Positions 1 through 10,156 are shown, numbered from the stretch's first letter. The stretch: 64,000 nucleotides of DNA from Sporosarcina sp. Marseille-Q4063 (GCF_018309085.1 NZ_CP070502.1:2294001-2358000), one strand, 5' to 3'. Made by a program: numbers and translations. The notes: generated by a model from the letters alone, not told the origin.

Positions 1-1415
1 TCCCAGTTTTGCATGTAATGTGTTGCAATCGGTTCTGCAACTTCTCCACCTTCCATGGAAGCGAAGTTAAGAACGAATGGTTCTCCGTCAGCGTCTTCAC
101 GGATTCCGTCGCCATCAACATCTTTAAATCCTGCTTCGTCAAGCAACTCATTTGCTTTGTCAGGATCGTAAGGACGTCCTGGGTTCTCTGCATCATGGAA
201 GCTGTCGAATACTGGGATAATTAATGTTGTTGCTGGGAAACGAAGACCATGGTACATTTTCTCACCAATTACTTCGTTATTCATTGCGTGCCACATTGCT
301 TGACGTACGCGCTTGTCAGCAAGTTTAGATTCTGGATCTGTAATGTTTTCTTTCGCTTTTTCATCCCATTTACCGAGTTTGAACCCGATATACGTGTATG
401 CAAGGTCAACTTTTGCAAGTAATTCAGTGTTTGTAAGTTCTTTAGCATTCAAATATTGGTCCGCTGGAACAGTTGCGATATCAATTTTTCCTGCTTCAAG
501 TTCTTTAAGAACAGATGCACTAGTTACAACTTTTAATACGATAGACTCAAGAGCTGGTTTGCCTCTCCAGTAATCTTCGTTTCTTACATACTGTACAGAC
601 TCGCCTGGAACTACCTTTTCAACTTTATAAGGTCCGAATCCAATTGGAGTTGTACGGATTTTTTCAGATTCAACAATATCTTCATGTGTTACTTCGCCCT
701 TAGTAACATCTCCAAGGTAGTGACGTGGAACCGGACTAGTCCAGATACCTGAAAGTAGTGATGGTGATGCTTCTAGGTAGTTAATCGTAATTGTTTTCTC
801 ATCATCAGAAATCTCGATACCTGAAATTGTGTCAGCTTCGCCTTTATGGTATGCTTCCATACCTTCAACGTTATAAATTGTATACGTGTAACGATCACCA
901 GTGTAATCTGGGTGACCTAGAAGTTCGTAAGCGTATAGAAGGTCAGACGCTTTAACCGGCTCCCCATCGTGCCAATTTACATTATCGCCAATTGTAATTG
1001 CAATCGTTTTGTTTTCATTTGATACTTCGAACTGTGCAGCACCCTCGTTTGTGATGAGGTAATCGCCATCAGTTGCTAGAAGTGCTTCGTCAAAGAACTG
1101 CATTACATCAGCATCAGGCTTACCTGAGTAGAATACTGGGTTAAGCGTTCCTTCGAATGGCGTATCCGAAACTAGTGCATAGTTAAGGCTACCATTTTCG
1201 ATTGTTGCTTCAGAGTTAGAAACGTCCAATGGAAAAGTAAGTTCTTCTTCCTCTTCCGCTGGGTCATCCCCTTCTGTTTCTTCTGTTTTATCGTCTTTCT
1301 TTTCCGTGTCTTTCGTGCCCGCATCCTCTTTATCATCTTTACCTGAACATGCAGCTAAAAACACGCTGAGTGCAAGCATAAGACTGATAAGAAGCATTAG
1401 TTGCCTTTTTCCCAA
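1..1415 (-). CDS. oppA: Oligopeptide ABC transporter substrate-binding lipoprotein (partial, C-terminus outside window)
   Basis: Family 5 extracellular solute-binding protein that captures peptides outside the membrane for the adjacent OppBCDF importer. The start is a TTG at 1415 preceded by GGGGAGGT seven bases upstream; no ATG fits better. The N-terminus is a lipoprotein signal with lipobox FLAAC, followed by an acidic Glu/Asp-rich linker (about residues 25-55) and then the SBP_bac_5 fold, with typical segments such as WHDGEPVKASD. About 471 residues are visible, against a usual 540-620, so the C-terminus lies left of position 1. It is the last gene of a D-F-B-C-A operon, 33 bp after oppC. 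The family call is firm; the peptide specificity is unknown. Confidence 0.9.
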   Translation of the reverse strand, partial: MGKRQLMLLISLMLALSVFLAACSGKDDKEDAGTKDTEKKDDKTEETEGDDPAEEEEELTFPLDVSNSEATIENGSLNYALVSDTPFEGTLNPVFYSGKPDADVMQFFDEALLATDGDYLITNEGAAQFEVSNENKTIAITIGDNVNWHDGEPVKASDLLYAYELLGHPDYTGDRYTYTIYNVEGMEAYHKGEADTISGIEISDDEKTITINYLEASPSLLSGIWTSPVPRHYLGDVTKGEVTHEDIVESEKIRTTPIGFGPYKVEKVVPGESVQYVRNEDYWRGKPALESIVLKVVTSASVLKELEAGKIDIATVPADQYLNAKELTNTELLAKVDLAYTYIGFKLGKWDEKAKENITDPESKLADKRVRQAMWHAMNNEVIGEKMYHGLRFPATTLIIPVFDSFHDAENPGRPYDPDKANELLDEAGFKDVDGDGIREDADGEPFVLNFASMEGGEVAEPIATHYMQNW

Positions 1416-1448
1416 TTGTATTACCTCCCCTATTTGATTGGTTAACGA

Positions 1449-2366
1449 TTAAGTCAACCTTTGTCTTGCATCGGACGCGCGTTTTATCGCTTGACCGATA
1501 TAATTTATACACAACATCACTACCAAAATCAGCAATGACGCAGGTAACCATACCCACCACTTATTTTCCATTACATCTGGGTGTTTTGCATACGTGATCA
1601 ATGTTCCGAGTGACGGCGTGCTTTCTGGTAAACCAAACCCAAGGAACGTCAGACCCGTTTCAATCCCGATGTTACCGGCCAAAGTAAGTGTCATATTAAC
1701 TATGACGAGAGAGCTCAAGTTTGGAAAAACTTCAAATATCATGATTTTCCAGTTTGGAGTCCCTAACGTCTTTGAAGCATTGACATAGTCAAGCTCCCTT
1801 TCAGCAAGCGCTCTTGATCGAATGAGCCTTGCTTTCCCAAACCAAAGTAAAATACTCATAATCCCGATAAAGGACCAAACGTTGAATGTCGGAACGATTA
1901 CGACAAAAACGATAATAAGCATTAGCGTTGGCAGGACCATCAAAAAGTCGAGAGCACGCATAATTACAAAGTCTACCTTACCGCCAAAATAACCGGAGAT
2001 TAAACCTATCATTAATCCGAGAAATCCAGCGATCAGTGTAATTGCTGCCCCAATCGTGATGGAGTTTCGTGCACCGATGATGAGTTGGGTAAGTATATCT
2101 CGCCCGCCACGGTCGGTTCCAAGCAAAAATTCTTTTGATGGTTCTTCATAAATCTGCATGAAATTAGTTAACTTTGCTTCTTCTTGATCAATGAATAGCG
2201 GACCAATATAGGCTATAAGTAAAATCACCGATAAAATGAAGAGAGCAACAATTGCCATTTTATCGCCTTTTATTTCACGCCAAATCGTTCTCCCAAAACT
2301 TTGATGTTCCGATTGCGCTTTTACAATTTCTGCTTCTTCCGCATCGACTAATAGTTCTGTTTTCAT
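1449..2366 (-). CDS. oppC: Oligopeptide ABC transporter permease, OppC/AppC type
   Basis: Inner-membrane permease of the peptide importer, pairing with OppB to form the channel. An N-terminal OppC_N-like helix (GDKMAIVALFILSVILL) is followed by a binding-protein-dependent permease domain with about five further membrane segments. The cytoplasmic EAA loop (ASKTLGTPNWKI) that contacts the ATPases is present. The reading frame opens five codons earlier at 2381, but the ATG at 2366 sits behind GGAGGG with normal spacing, so I take 2366 as the start (305 aa, usual length about 300). It lies 30 bp downstream of oppB, in one transcription unit. Confidence 0.92.
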   Translation of the reverse strand: MKTELLVDAEEAEIVKAQSEHQSFGRTIWREIKGDKMAIVALFILSVILLIAYIGPLFIDQEEAKLTNFMQIYEEPSKEFLLGTDRGGRDILTQLIIGARNSITIGAAITLIAGFLGLMIGLISGYFGGKVDFVIMRALDFLMVLPTLMLIIVFVVIVPTFNVWSFIGIMSILLWFGKARLIRSRALAERELDYVNASKTLGTPNWKIMIFEVFPNLSSLVIVNMTLTLAGNIGIETGLTFLGFGLPESTPSLGTLITYAKHPDVMENKWWVWLPASLLILVVMLCINYIGQAIKRASDARQRLT

Positions 2367-2396
2367 GTTGTTACCCTCCATTCGTTCAAATTTTCA

Positions 2397-3365
2397 TCAA
2401 TCAATGCGGATTCGCGGATCAACAATACTCAAAATGATATCCGATAACATCGTTCCAACAATAACTGCGGTGCCGGAAATCATAACGAGTGCTGTTACAA
2501 CTGTGAAGTCCCGTGTTCCGATTGATTGAATGAAGAGTTGTCCGAGTCCGGGATAACCAAAGATGGATTCAATGAACACTGACCCTGTAATAAGTAATGT
2601 AATTTCGTATCCCATGAAAGCTGCAATCGGCAAGATTGAATTTCGTAAAATATGGCGCGTGTATACTCTGCCTTCTGGTACGCCTTTTGCACGTGCAGTC
2701 TTAACAAAGTCTTTTAACTTCGTATCGATAATATCGTTTCGCAAATATTGGATTGTACCCGCCGTGCCGATAATAGCCCCGGATAATGTCGGCAACACAA
2801 GGTGTGAAGCTTTACTGACGAAATAATCCCAACTTCCGTTCGCCACGCGTATATCAACACTTCCCCCTGTTGGGAACCAAGTGAAATAGAAACCAAAAAC
2901 GAAAAGCATGATTAACGCAAAGATAAATACTGGTGTTGCAATAGAAAAATAGTTGTATGTAACAATTGCTTTATCTGCCCAAGAGTTGTGCCAACGGCCT
3001 GCTACAATCCCCAAAGGAATTGCAATCAGATAGATGGTTATCATAGTGGTTAGAGATAATAGAACCGTATTACTTAGTTTACCTGCTAACAAAGATGTTA
3101 CTTTTTGTTTATGAACATAAGACATTCCCATGTCGCCTTGAACAAAATTTGATAACCAGCGTCCGTATTGTTCATACCACGGATCATTTAGACCCATTTT
3201 TTCTCGAATCTCTTCCATGTGTTCCGCGTTTGCTTCGGGATTTCCTTGAAACGCTCCGGTTAACGCATCGCCCGGCATTGCTTTTGCAAGTAGAAAGATG
3301 ATGACACTTAGCAAGAGTAGTTGCGGGATCATGACTAATATTCTGCGTAGTATAAATGTTAACAA
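2397..3365 (-). CDS. oppB: Oligopeptide ABC transporter permease, OppB/AppB type
   Basis: First permease subunit of the peptide importer, 322 aa, the usual length for OppB/DppB. It starts with the family's typical first helix (MLTFILRRILVMIP), has a long periplasm-side loop containing MGLNDPWYEQYGRW, then the transmembrane permease domain with the EAA loop (ARAKGVPEGRVYTRHILRN). It is followed by oppC and preceded by oppF at a 14-bp distance, so the transporter is translated as one operon. The order D-F-B-C-A resembles the B. subtilis app operon (which starts appD-appF) more than oppABCDF. Peptide length preference cannot be read from sequence. Confidence 0.92.
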   Translation of the reverse strand: MLTFILRRILVMIPQLLLLSVIIFLLAKAMPGDALTGAFQGNPEANAEHMEEIREKMGLNDPWYEQYGRWLSNFVQGDMGMSYVHKQKVTSLLAGKLSNTVLLSLTTMITIYLIAIPLGIVAGRWHNSWADKAIVTYNYFSIATPVFIFALIMLFVFGFYFTWFPTGGSVDIRVANGSWDYFVSKASHLVLPTLSGAIIGTAGTIQYLRNDIIDTKLKDFVKTARAKGVPEGRVYTRHILRNSILPIAAFMGYEITLLITGSVFIESIFGYPGLGQLFIQSIGTRDFTVVTALVMISGTAVIVGTMLSDIILSIVDPRIRID

Positions 3366-3379
3366 TTCATAATCCCCCT

Positions 3380-4306
3380 TTAAGGCAATGCAACTGAATG
3401 GGTGTTTGATATTTTCTTGAGGTCGAATATACGCCCATCCGTGTCGAAATAATTATCGTATCCTGTGCGATATTCATCATCAATCGTTTGACGTAAATGC
3501 GTCTTTTCAAGACGTAGTGCAGGATCCATTTCCGGGATAGCAGAGATTAAACGTTTTGTGTAAAGATGTTTTGGATTATTATAAATCTCATCTGATAGTC
3601 CTTCTTCTACTAATCTACCTCGATACATAATCCCGATTCGGTCACATAAATGTTGAATAACACCGAGATCATGACTGATAAACAAATACGACAGATTAAA
3701 TTCTTTTTGAATGTCCTGCATAAAGTTTAAAACTTGCGCCTGAACCGATACATCAAGTGCTGAAACTGGTTCATCTGCAACGATTAGTTTCGGATTTAAA
3801 GTTAGTGCCCGTGCTATTCCTATACGCTGACGTTGCCCGCCTGAAAACTGGTGAGGGTAACGATAGATTGACTCTGGATTGAGCCCGACACGTTCAATTA
3901 ACGCTTGAACTCTCTTTTTCTCTTCATCTGGCGATAGACGCTCGAAATTGCGAAGCGGCTCCGCAACTATATCAAGCACCCTTTTTCTAACGTTTAGCGA
4001 GGAATAAGGGTCTTGGAAAATCATTTGGATATCGCGCGTGTGAAGACGTTTTTCTCTTCCACGAAGTTTTGCTAAATCTTTTCCTTCAAAAAGAATTTCG
4101 CCTGATGTCACTTTATTCAGCCCGATTACCGCACGACCTGTTGTTGTCTTTCCACATCCTGATTCTCCAACAAGACCGTATGTTTCACCCGGCTGTATTT
4201 CAAAACTAACACCATCTGTAGCACGAACATGGTCGACTACGCGTTGGAAAAAACCCCCGCGAATCGGAAAATGAACTTTTAAATCATTAACTTTAAGTAA
4301 GGACAT
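3380..4306 (-). CDS. oppF: Oligopeptide ABC transporter ATP-binding protein, OppF/AppF type
   Basis: Cytoplasmic ATPase energising peptide uptake together with OppD. Walker A GESGCGKTTTGRA (about residues 48-60), Q-loop MIFQDPYSSLN, ABC signature SGGQRQR, Walker B LIVADEP and the switch histidine in ISHDLG are all present. The C-terminal oligopeptide/dipeptide extension follows and ends in a family-typical YFDTDGRIFDL segment. The start at 4306 overlaps the 3' end of oppD by 14 bp and has the ribosome site CAGGAGTAG inside oppD. All catalytic motifs are intact, so it should be active. Confidence 0.93.
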   Translation of the reverse strand: MSLLKVNDLKVHFPIRGGFFQRVVDHVRATDGVSFEIQPGETYGLVGESGCGKTTTGRAVIGLNKVTSGEILFEGKDLAKLRGREKRLHTRDIQMIFQDPYSSLNVRKRVLDIVAEPLRNFERLSPDEEKKRVQALIERVGLNPESIYRYPHQFSGGQRQRIGIARALTLNPKLIVADEPVSALDVSVQAQVLNFMQDIQKEFNLSYLFISHDLGVIQHLCDRIGIMYRGRLVEEGLSDEIYNNPKHLYTKRLISAIPEMDPALRLEKTHLRQTIDDEYRTGYDNYFDTDGRIFDLKKISNTHSVALP

Positions 4307-5312
4307 TTTTTTCTACTCCTGACTCTTCCTCTTCAAAATGGAAGTTTTGGTAGCATGTGCACCGTACGAAATGACCAGGTTCCACTTCATGTAAAACGGG
4401 GTCACTTTCATGTTCATCAGGTGCAATCCAAGGAATTCTCGGTGCAAAACGGCAACCATTTCGGTCGAGGTTTTGCAGTGCCGGAACAATGCCTTGAATA
4501 ACGTGAAGTCTGCCTTTATCCGGCATATTTGACGGGATTGAACTGAGTAAAGAACGGGTATAAGGATGTAACGGATTGCTAAACATTTCATTTACGCCCG
4601 TAAGTTCCACAATTTGGCCTGCATACATAACTGCAACTCGGTCTGCCATTTCCGCGACGACACCAAGGTCATGAGTAATTAGGACTATCCCCGATTTCAT
4701 TTGGGCTTGTAACTCTTTCATCAAGTCCATGATTTGCGCTTGGATCGTAACATCCAAAGCTGTTGTCGGTTCGTCTGCAATAAGTAAAACAGGATCGCAT
4801 GCCAGCGCAATTGCAATAACAACACGCTGTCTCATTCCGCCTGACAATTCATGTGGATATTGGGAGAATACACGATTCTCATTCTTAATACCTACTCGGC
4901 GGAGTAGTTCAAGCGTACGCTTTTTCATATCTGCTGGCGATAATTTAAGATGATATTTCATCGGTTCTGTGATTTGCGATCCAACCGTTGAAAGCGGATT
5001 TAACGCTGTCATCGGGTCTTGGAAAATCATTCCCATATCTTTCCCACGAATCTTATTGAGTCTGGCACGTGATAGGTTAAGGAGATTTTGCCCCTTAAAG
5101 TTTACCTGACCCTCAAGCTTTGTAACTCTAGCATCATGAAGTCCTATGATAGATAGTGCCAATGCACTTTTTCCACAACCTGATTCTCCTACGATGGCGA
5201 GTACTTCATTCTCGTGGATTTTCAAGGAAACATCATCAACCGCAGCGTAGTATTTTCCTTTGATGCTAAACGATGTGCGGAGATTTTCAATTTCCAATAC
5301 AGTGTTTCCCAA
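4293..5312 (-). CDS. oppD: Oligopeptide ABC transporter ATP-binding protein, OppD/AppD type
   Basis: First gene of the peptide-uptake operon and partner ATPase of OppF. Walker A GESGCGKSALAL, Q-loop MIFQDPMTALN, signature SGGMRQR, Walker B LLIADEPTTALD and ITHDLGVV are intact. The C-terminal Cys-containing extension usually reads GCxFxxRCP; here the stretch is GCRFAPRIPW, so one Cys of the cluster is replaced, while a later RCTC remains. Length 339 aa is normal. A sigma-A-type promoter lies about 70 bp upstream, so transcription of the whole operon probably starts here. Confidence 0.93.
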   Translation of the reverse strand: MGNTVLEIENLRTSFSIKGKYYAAVDDVSLKIHENEVLAIVGESGCGKSALALSIIGLHDARVTKLEGQVNFKGQNLLNLSRARLNKIRGKDMGMIFQDPMTALNPLSTVGSQITEPMKYHLKLSPADMKKRTLELLRRVGIKNENRVFSQYPHELSGGMRQRVVIAIALACDPVLLIADEPTTALDVTIQAQIMDLMKELQAQMKSGIVLITHDLGVVAEMADRVAVMYAGQIVELTGVNEMFSNPLHPYTRSLLSSIPSNMPDKGRLHVIQGIVPALQNLDRNGCRFAPRIPWIAPDEHESDPVLHEVEPGHFVRCTCYQNFHFEEEESGVEKNVLT

Positions 5313-5382
5313 GAAAAATTCCCCCTAACTTAAACTAGTTCTATGCAAATAGCTAATTTTCAGATTTCAAACTACTTGCACT

Positions 5383-5411
5383 AATATACTACAGAAATTT
5401 GAAGATGACAA
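5383..5411 (-). promoter_or_regulatory. Sigma-A promoter of the opp operon
   Basis: On the minus strand the -35 hexamer TTGTCA (5406-5411) is followed after exactly 17 bp by TATATT (5383-5388), about 70 bp upstream of the oppD start. Each hexamer differs from consensus at one position. Two identical 9-bp direct repeats (TAGTGTTAC on plus, 5432-5440 and 5461-5469) lie just upstream of the -35 box and could be operator half-sites. Confidence 0.7.
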
Positions 5412-5552
5412 CACCATTTTTTTGAAATTCATAGTGTTACAATAATTTCGTTTATGTCAGTAGTGTTACGAATGTTGATTTAAGTACGTTCTTTCGCACT
5501 TTTCCCACAAACCTAAAAAAGTCTTTATTTAGAAATAATTATTTTTTTCCAT

Positions 5553-5587
5553 GAAAAAGCGGCCCTGCTGTAAAAACAACAGGACCT
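5553..5587 (-). terminator. Rho-independent terminator after the DUF4003 gene
   Basis: On the minus strand an 11-bp stem (5576-5586 with 5561-5571, two G-U wobbles, a UUUU loop) is followed by GCUUUUU. It lies about 100 bp downstream of the stop at 5688 and isolates that gene from opp. The rest of the 5313-5687 gap holds the opp promoter region and no convincing gene. Confidence 0.75.
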
Positions 5588-5687
5588 TATACTCTATGAA
5601 AATCAGCAAATTATTTTAAAAGGTTTTACCGATACATACCAATGTCACAAGAAGCAAATTTCCTATATAGAACTAATGCTCCATGGA

Positions 5688-6671
5688 CTATGAATTTGTG
5701 GAGCTTGCAGAAGATGATGCCGCCATAGCCGCTATTGTTGCAGCCATCACGGCTTGTTGCGCTTGAATGAGCAACTCCACGGATGTCGCTAAACTTACAA
5801 TCGCTTCATCTGCCCTCCCTACTAACTCATGGATTACATAACCAATGCCAAGAGAAAGCGCCATTTCTTTCTTCCATTTCAATGGACTCGATTCTTCAAG
5901 CGCGGAAGCTAACTCGACAATTTTTTGCAGATTTTTATCCGACACATTAAATATTGTCAGAAATCCGATGAGCGGATAGTGAATCGGCCGCACTTTCGTA
6001 TCCCTTGTAAAGTAATGGTAAATTTCTACGGCTCTTATAATAAGCGATGGATTGAAGTCTACATTCACATAAGTCATTACTTGCGACAGCCATTGGAGTT
6101 CATTGCCCGCGCGAAACTTTTCCTTGCGAAGTGCATCATAGTACATACGCATTGACTTGGCTTGCGTTACCGGATTAAACTTTCGTTTCGCGAGCAAAAC
6201 CGCGTATGTATAATCATCATCAGATGTGAGAAAGAAATGATGCTTTTTCATTTCGCCGAATAAAGCTTTCGCGAGTCGCGCCTCATTGTCGTAGGATTCT
6301 TTATCGTTTGTCATAAAGAGTGCCGCTAAATAGGAATGGATTGTATTCCGAAAACCGAACGTCCGTAGAATGCGTTGTTTTTCGAATAAGCGAATGACTT
6401 CTTCTTCAATGTTAACGCCCGGTTGATCGAGAAATGCTGCCATCATTGGCAAAAGATTTCCCCGCAAAGGTGAAAACCAACCCGCTTTCTGTTTTATCGC
6501 ATCCATCGAGCGGCTTAAGCTCTCCGCATCAAACTCACGATCCGAAGTGACGTAATACGAAGTAATTGTCAACACGACATTTCGATCGACTGTCCAACCA
6601 GCCAACGACTTCACTTTTTCATACGTCATTTCAACATCTCGCCTAATCGCATTCGTATCCAATTCATCCAA
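5688..6671 (-). CDS. DUF4003 family protein
   Basis: Cytoplasmic protein of 327 aa without signal peptide or membrane segment. The layout and a segment around residues 145-160 (HHFFLTSDDDYTYAVLLA) match what I remember of the Bacilli DUF4003 family, whose function is not known. The C-terminus is unusually rich in Ala and Ser (MAATIAAMAASSSASS), probably a flexible tail. AAGGAG lies four bases before the ATG at 6671; a TTG two codons later with the same ribosome site is an alternative start. No terminator is evident between trpA (ends 6770) and this gene, so read-through from trp is possible. The family call is moderately sure; the role is unknown. Confidence 0.65.
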   Translation of the reverse strand: MDELDTNAIRRDVEMTYEKVKSLAGWTVDRNVVLTITSYYVTSDREFDAESLSRSMDAIKQKAGWFSPLRGNLLPMMAAFLDQPGVNIEEEVIRLFEKQRILRTFGFRNTIHSYLAALFMTNDKESYDNEARLAKALFGEMKKHHFFLTSDDDYTYAVLLAKRKFNPVTQAKSMRMYYDALRKEKFRAGNELQWLSQVMTYVNVDFNPSLIIRAVEIYHYFTRDTKVRPIHYPLIGFLTIFNVSDKNLQKIVELASALEESSPLKWKKEMALSLGIGYVIHELVGRADEAIVSLATSVELLIQAQQAVMAATIAAMAASSSASSTNS

Positions 6672-6769
6672 CTCCTTAATCTATTGGTACGATTTGACCC
6701 AGGAAAGGTTTCAATAATTTGCAATTCCACCAAATATTCACTAATCTACGTTATCAGGAGAAAGTGCTC

Positions 6770-7561
6770 TTATATAGAAGGTACTTTATTTTTTGATGCG
6801 TTAACAAGTTTTTCGATAGTTTTAAAATCTCTGTTGTGAAGAGCGGTTACGATTGCACTTCCAACAATTACCCCATCTGCAAAACTTCCGATTAACTCGA
6901 CTTGTTCCGGTGTTGATATCCCAAACCCGGCAAGAACAGGCACAGAACTTACCGCTTTCAGCTTTTTCAGATGTTCCTCGAGTTGTCCTTCAAATCCATC
7001 CCGAACACCCGTAATTCCATTCACGGTTACAGCATAAATAAAGCCTTCGCCAGCCGCCGTAATTTTCTCGATCCGTTCAGGCGGACTTGTCAACGAGACA
7101 AGCGGGATAAGCGCGATATCGGCATTCGTCAGTGCATCTCGAACTAAATTCACTTCTTCGTAAGGCAAGTCCGGGATAATCAATCCGCTAATCCCGCTGT
7201 TTCGACAGTCTTCTGCAAATTCCTCGATGCCGTACTGAATAATCGGGTTCAAATAAGTCATTAAGATAATCGGAACCGTTATTTCATCTTTAAACGAAGC
7301 CACCGTTTCAACGACTAGCCGAAGCGTGACCCCTTTCGCAAGCGCACGTTCACCGGCTTCTTGAATGATTGCGCCATCTGCCACCGGATCTGAAAACGGA
7401 ATGCCTAGCTCGATGGCGGTCACGCCGGTTTTTTGCAGAAATAAAATCGTTTCTTTCAACGTTTCAATTCCACCATCCCCCGCCATGATATAGGGAACAA
7501 ACGCTTTTTCACCACGATTATTGCATGCTTGAATCGCTTCTGTAATTTGTTGTTTCGTCAT
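6770..7561 (-). CDS. trpA: Tryptophan synthase alpha chain
   Basis: Cleaves indole-3-glycerol phosphate to indole and glyceraldehyde 3-phosphate and channels indole to TrpB. It is a 263-aa TIM barrel of normal length. The catalytic Glu (ELGIPFSDP, about residue 52) and Asp (PDLPYEE region), and the phosphate-binding glycine segments (GFGIS, VGSAIV), are visible. It is the last gene of the trp operon and its ATG overlaps the trpB stop by 4 bp (ATGA type), suggesting translational coupling. Confidence 0.96.
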   Translation of the reverse strand: MTKQQITEAIQACNNRGEKAFVPYIMAGDGGIETLKETILFLQKTGVTAIELGIPFSDPVADGAIIQEAGERALAKGVTLRLVVETVASFKDEITVPIILMTYLNPIIQYGIEEFAEDCRNSGISGLIIPDLPYEEVNLVRDALTNADIALIPLVSLTSPPERIEKITAAGEGFIYAVTVNGITGVRDGFEGQLEEHLKKLKAVSSVPVLAGFGISTPEQVELIGSFADGVIVGSAIVTALHNRDFKTIEKLVNASKNKVPSI

Positions 7562-8754
7562 GTGTTATCCCCTCCAAGTGCCGCCTTCACAGTTTCTACG
7601 TCCTTATCTCCGCGTCCTGATAAACAGACGACAATAATCTCCTCTTTACCCATTCCCGCAGCAAGTTCCACCGCGTATTGCACGGCATGGGAACTTTCCA
7701 ATGCCGGAATAATTCCTTCTGTTTGCGACAGCAACTGAAGCGCTTCAAGTGCACCCGCGTCTGTTATCGATGTATAAGTCGCCCGGCCGCTATCATGCAA
7801 ATGACAATGTTCGGGTCCGATCGCAGGATAATCCAACCCCGCCGAAATCGAATGCGCTTCTTGAATCAACCCATCCTCATCTTGCAGCACATACATATAA
7901 GCACCGTGCAAAACGCCTTCTTTTCCACCGGCAACCGCCGCCGAATGAAGTCCAGTCGCAATCCCGCTTCCTGCCGCCTCTACGCCGAATAATTTTACCT
8001 CTACATCTTCGACAAACGGATAAAACATGCCGATCGAGTTACTTCCCCCGCCGACGCAAGCGACGATCGCATCAGGTAAACGCCCTTCCTTCTCCAAAAT
8101 TTGCACTTTCGTTTCATCGCCAATCACCCGTTGGAAATCACGCACAATTTCAGGGAATGGATGCGGTCCTAATGCAGATCCTAAAATATAATGCGTGTCA
8201 TCGACATTCGTCACCCAATAGCGAAGCGCCTCATTAACCGCGTCTTTTAACGTCCCCGCGCCTTTATCGACAGATTTGACAGTGGCACCGAGCAATTCCA
8301 TCCGGAAAACGTTCAATTCCTGTCGACGAATATCTTCTTTCCCCATGAAAATCGTGCACTCAAGTCCAAACAATGCACAAACCGTCGCCGTTGCAACACC
8401 GTGCTGACCCGCACCCGTCTCGGCCACAATTTTCTTTTTCCCCATACGAACCGCGAGCAAAGCTTGACCAACCGTATTGTTAATCTTATGGGCGCCCGTA
8501 TGGTTCAAATCTTCCCGTTTCAAATAAATCTTCGCGCCGCCCGCGTGTTTCGTTAATCTTTCTGCAAAATAAAGCGGCGTTTCGCGTCCGACAAAATCTT
8601 TCAGGTAATAGTCTACCTCAGCAAGAAACTCAGGATCCTCGATTGCCAAGTCATACGCTTTTTCCAACTCAATCAGCGCCGTCATTAACGTCTCCGGCAC
8701 ATATTGCCCGCCGAATTTACCGTAACGACCAGCTCTTGTTTGCTCTTTAACCAT
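7558..8754 (-). CDS. trpB: Tryptophan synthase beta chain
   Basis: PLP enzyme condensing indole with serine to give tryptophan, 398 aa. The PLP lysine is in HTGAHKINN (about residue 88), the catalytic glutamate in AETGAGQHG, and the phosphate-binding glycine loop is CVGGGSNS. All are intact, so this is a normal TrpB1-type subunit rather than a TrpB2. It shares one base with the trpF stop and overlaps trpA by 4 bp, inside the trp operon. Confidence 0.97.
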   Translation of the reverse strand: MVKEQTRAGRYGKFGGQYVPETLMTALIELEKAYDLAIEDPEFLAEVDYYLKDFVGRETPLYFAERLTKHAGGAKIYLKREDLNHTGAHKINNTVGQALLAVRMGKKKIVAETGAGQHGVATATVCALFGLECTIFMGKEDIRRQELNVFRMELLGATVKSVDKGAGTLKDAVNEALRYWVTNVDDTHYILGSALGPHPFPEIVRDFQRVIGDETKVQILEKEGRLPDAIVACVGGGSNSIGMFYPFVEDVEVKLFGVEAAGSGIATGLHSAAVAGGKEGVLHGAYMYVLQDEDGLIQEAHSISAGLDYPAIGPEHCHLHDSGRATYTSITDAGALEALQLLSQTEGIIPALESSHAVQYAVELAAGMGKEEIIVVCLSGRGDKDVETVKAALGGDNT

Positions 8755-9371
8755 TAGAATCGCTCTCCTTCTTTGACTTCTTGTATAAATTCCCGTATAA
8801 GTCCTGAATCTTTTCGTTTACCCCGTTCGACACCGCTTGACACGTCCACCATAAAAGGACGAACCCGCCCAACAGCTTCTTTTACATTGCCGACATTTAA
8901 TCCGCCTGCAAGAATGATTTTCTCCGCCCTAATTTCAGCATCTTTCAGCAACGCCCAATCGAACGTCACCCCGCTCCCGCCTTTATAAACCGTGCCCGGC
9001 GCATCAAACAAATAATAATTCACATCGTATTCCGATGCTTTCTCCACGTCATCAGTACTTTTCACTGGTAACGCTTTTATCGAAGGCAACTGCATCTCGC
9101 GAATAAAACCCGCGTCTTCATCTCCATGAAATTGCACATAATCCAGCGGAACCGTTTCGAAAATCCGCGTAATTTCTTCCTGTGTTTCATTGACAAAAAC
9201 ACCGATTTTCAATACATTATCCGGTATTTCCTTTGAAAGCTCTCGCGCTTGTTCAACAGTTACTTTCCGACTGCTTGGCGCAAAAACAAACCCAATGGCA
9301 TCCGCGCCCGCATCTACCGCAGCTCTGACATGTTCATGTTCCATCAGCCCGCATATTTTCACTTTCGTCAT
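8754..9371 (-). CDS. trpF: Phosphoribosylanthranilate isomerase
   Basis: Amadori isomerase converting phosphoribosylanthranilate to carboxyphenylamino-deoxyribulose phosphate, a stand-alone TIM barrel of 205 aa. The catalytic cysteine is in VKICGL (residue 7) and the catalytic aspartate in [14 protein letters not shown] and DVSSGVE form the phosphate site. It overlaps trpC by 4 bp and abuts trpB, so it is co-translated with the pathway genes. It is not fused to TrpC, unlike the enterobacterial enzyme. Confidence 0.96.
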   Translation of the reverse strand: MTKVKICGLMEHEHVRAAVDAGADAIGFVFAPSSRKVTVEQARELSKEIPDNVLKIGVFVNETQEEITRIFETVPLDYVQFHGDEDAGFIREMQLPSIKALPVKSTDDVEKASEYDVNYYLFDAPGTVYKGGSGVTFDWALLKDAEIRAEKIILAGGLNVGNVKEAVGRVRPFMVDVSSGVERGKRKDSGLIREFIQEVKEGERF

Positions 9372-10156
9372 CGCACGGCACTCCCAAGCGGAACTTGCAG
9401 CGCTTCGATCGCTTCTTTCACAGAACCGCTGCGCATCAAGGATTCCCCGACAAGTACCCCGTTCGCACCAGCTTCCGCGACCCGAATCGCATCGTCCCGA
9501 CCCACTAAACCACTCTCGCTAATCAACACCCGTTCTTCGTCAAACGGGAAATGCGCTGCTACTTCCTCTGTTCTAGCCAGATCCACTTCAAATGTTTTAA
9601 GATCACGGTTATTCACGCCAATTAATTTCGCATCGATTCTTAATGCTTGTTTTAGCTCCTCCGCGTCATGCACTTCGACAAGCACTTCAAGTCCTAACCC
9701 CGTTGCATACGAATAAAGTTCCGTGAGTTCCGCCGGTTTCAAAGCCGAAACGATTAGCAAAACAACAGACGCCCCTGCACTCTTCGCTCTATCGATTTGC
9801 ACTTTATGGATCATAAAATCTTTGCATAACAACGGCGTTGAAACAGCATTCGCAACAGCTTCCAAATCACCGAATGACCCTTTGAAAAATGGTGCGTCCG
9901 TCAACACTGAAATACACGCGACATCTGCTTCGCTGTATATTTTTGCTTGTTTAACAGGATCCGCGCCTTCAGCAATTAACCCCTTAGAGGGTGACGCTCT
10001 TTTCATTTCCGCAATGACTTGCAACTTCTCGGCTTTATACAATCTTTTGAATAAAGAAGGTCGGGTTTTCTCACTGTTAACTGCGACAGTTTCCTCCGCA
10101 AGCAATGCTTCCACTTCAAGTCGTTTCTCTCGCAGAATCTTGTCTAATATCGTCAT
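9368..10156 (-). CDS. trpC: Indole-3-glycerol phosphate synthase
   Basis: Closes the indole ring from carboxyphenylamino-deoxyribulose phosphate. 262 aa, normal for a monofunctional TrpC. Diagnostic segments: IAEMKRASPSKG (catalytic Lys near residue 53), LCKDFMI (second catalytic Lys), LVEVHDAEE, GVNNRDL and SESGLVGRDD. It sits between trpD and trpF with 4-bp overlaps on both sides. Confidence 0.96.
   Translation of the reverse strand: MTILDKILREKRLEVEALLAEETVAVNSEKTRPSLFKRLYKAEKLQVIAEMKRASPSKGLIAEGADPVKQAKIYSEADVACISVLTDAPFFKGSFGDLEAVANAVSTPLLCKDFMIHKVQIDRAKSAGASVVLLIVSALKPAELTELYSYATGLGLEVLVEVHDAEELKQALRIDAKLIGVNNRDLKTFEVDLARTEEVAAHFPFDEERVLISESGLVGRDDAIRVAEAGANGVLVGESLMRSGSVKEAIEALQVPLGSAVR

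Noticed and set aside
4313..4591. 92-codon minus-strand frame within oppD
   Set aside because: It lies in another frame of oppD, which has all ABC motifs intact.
7749..8237. 162-codon frame antisense to trpB
   Set aside because: A shadow frame within a highly conserved enzyme gene; composition is Arg/His/Pro-rich and there is no ribosome site.
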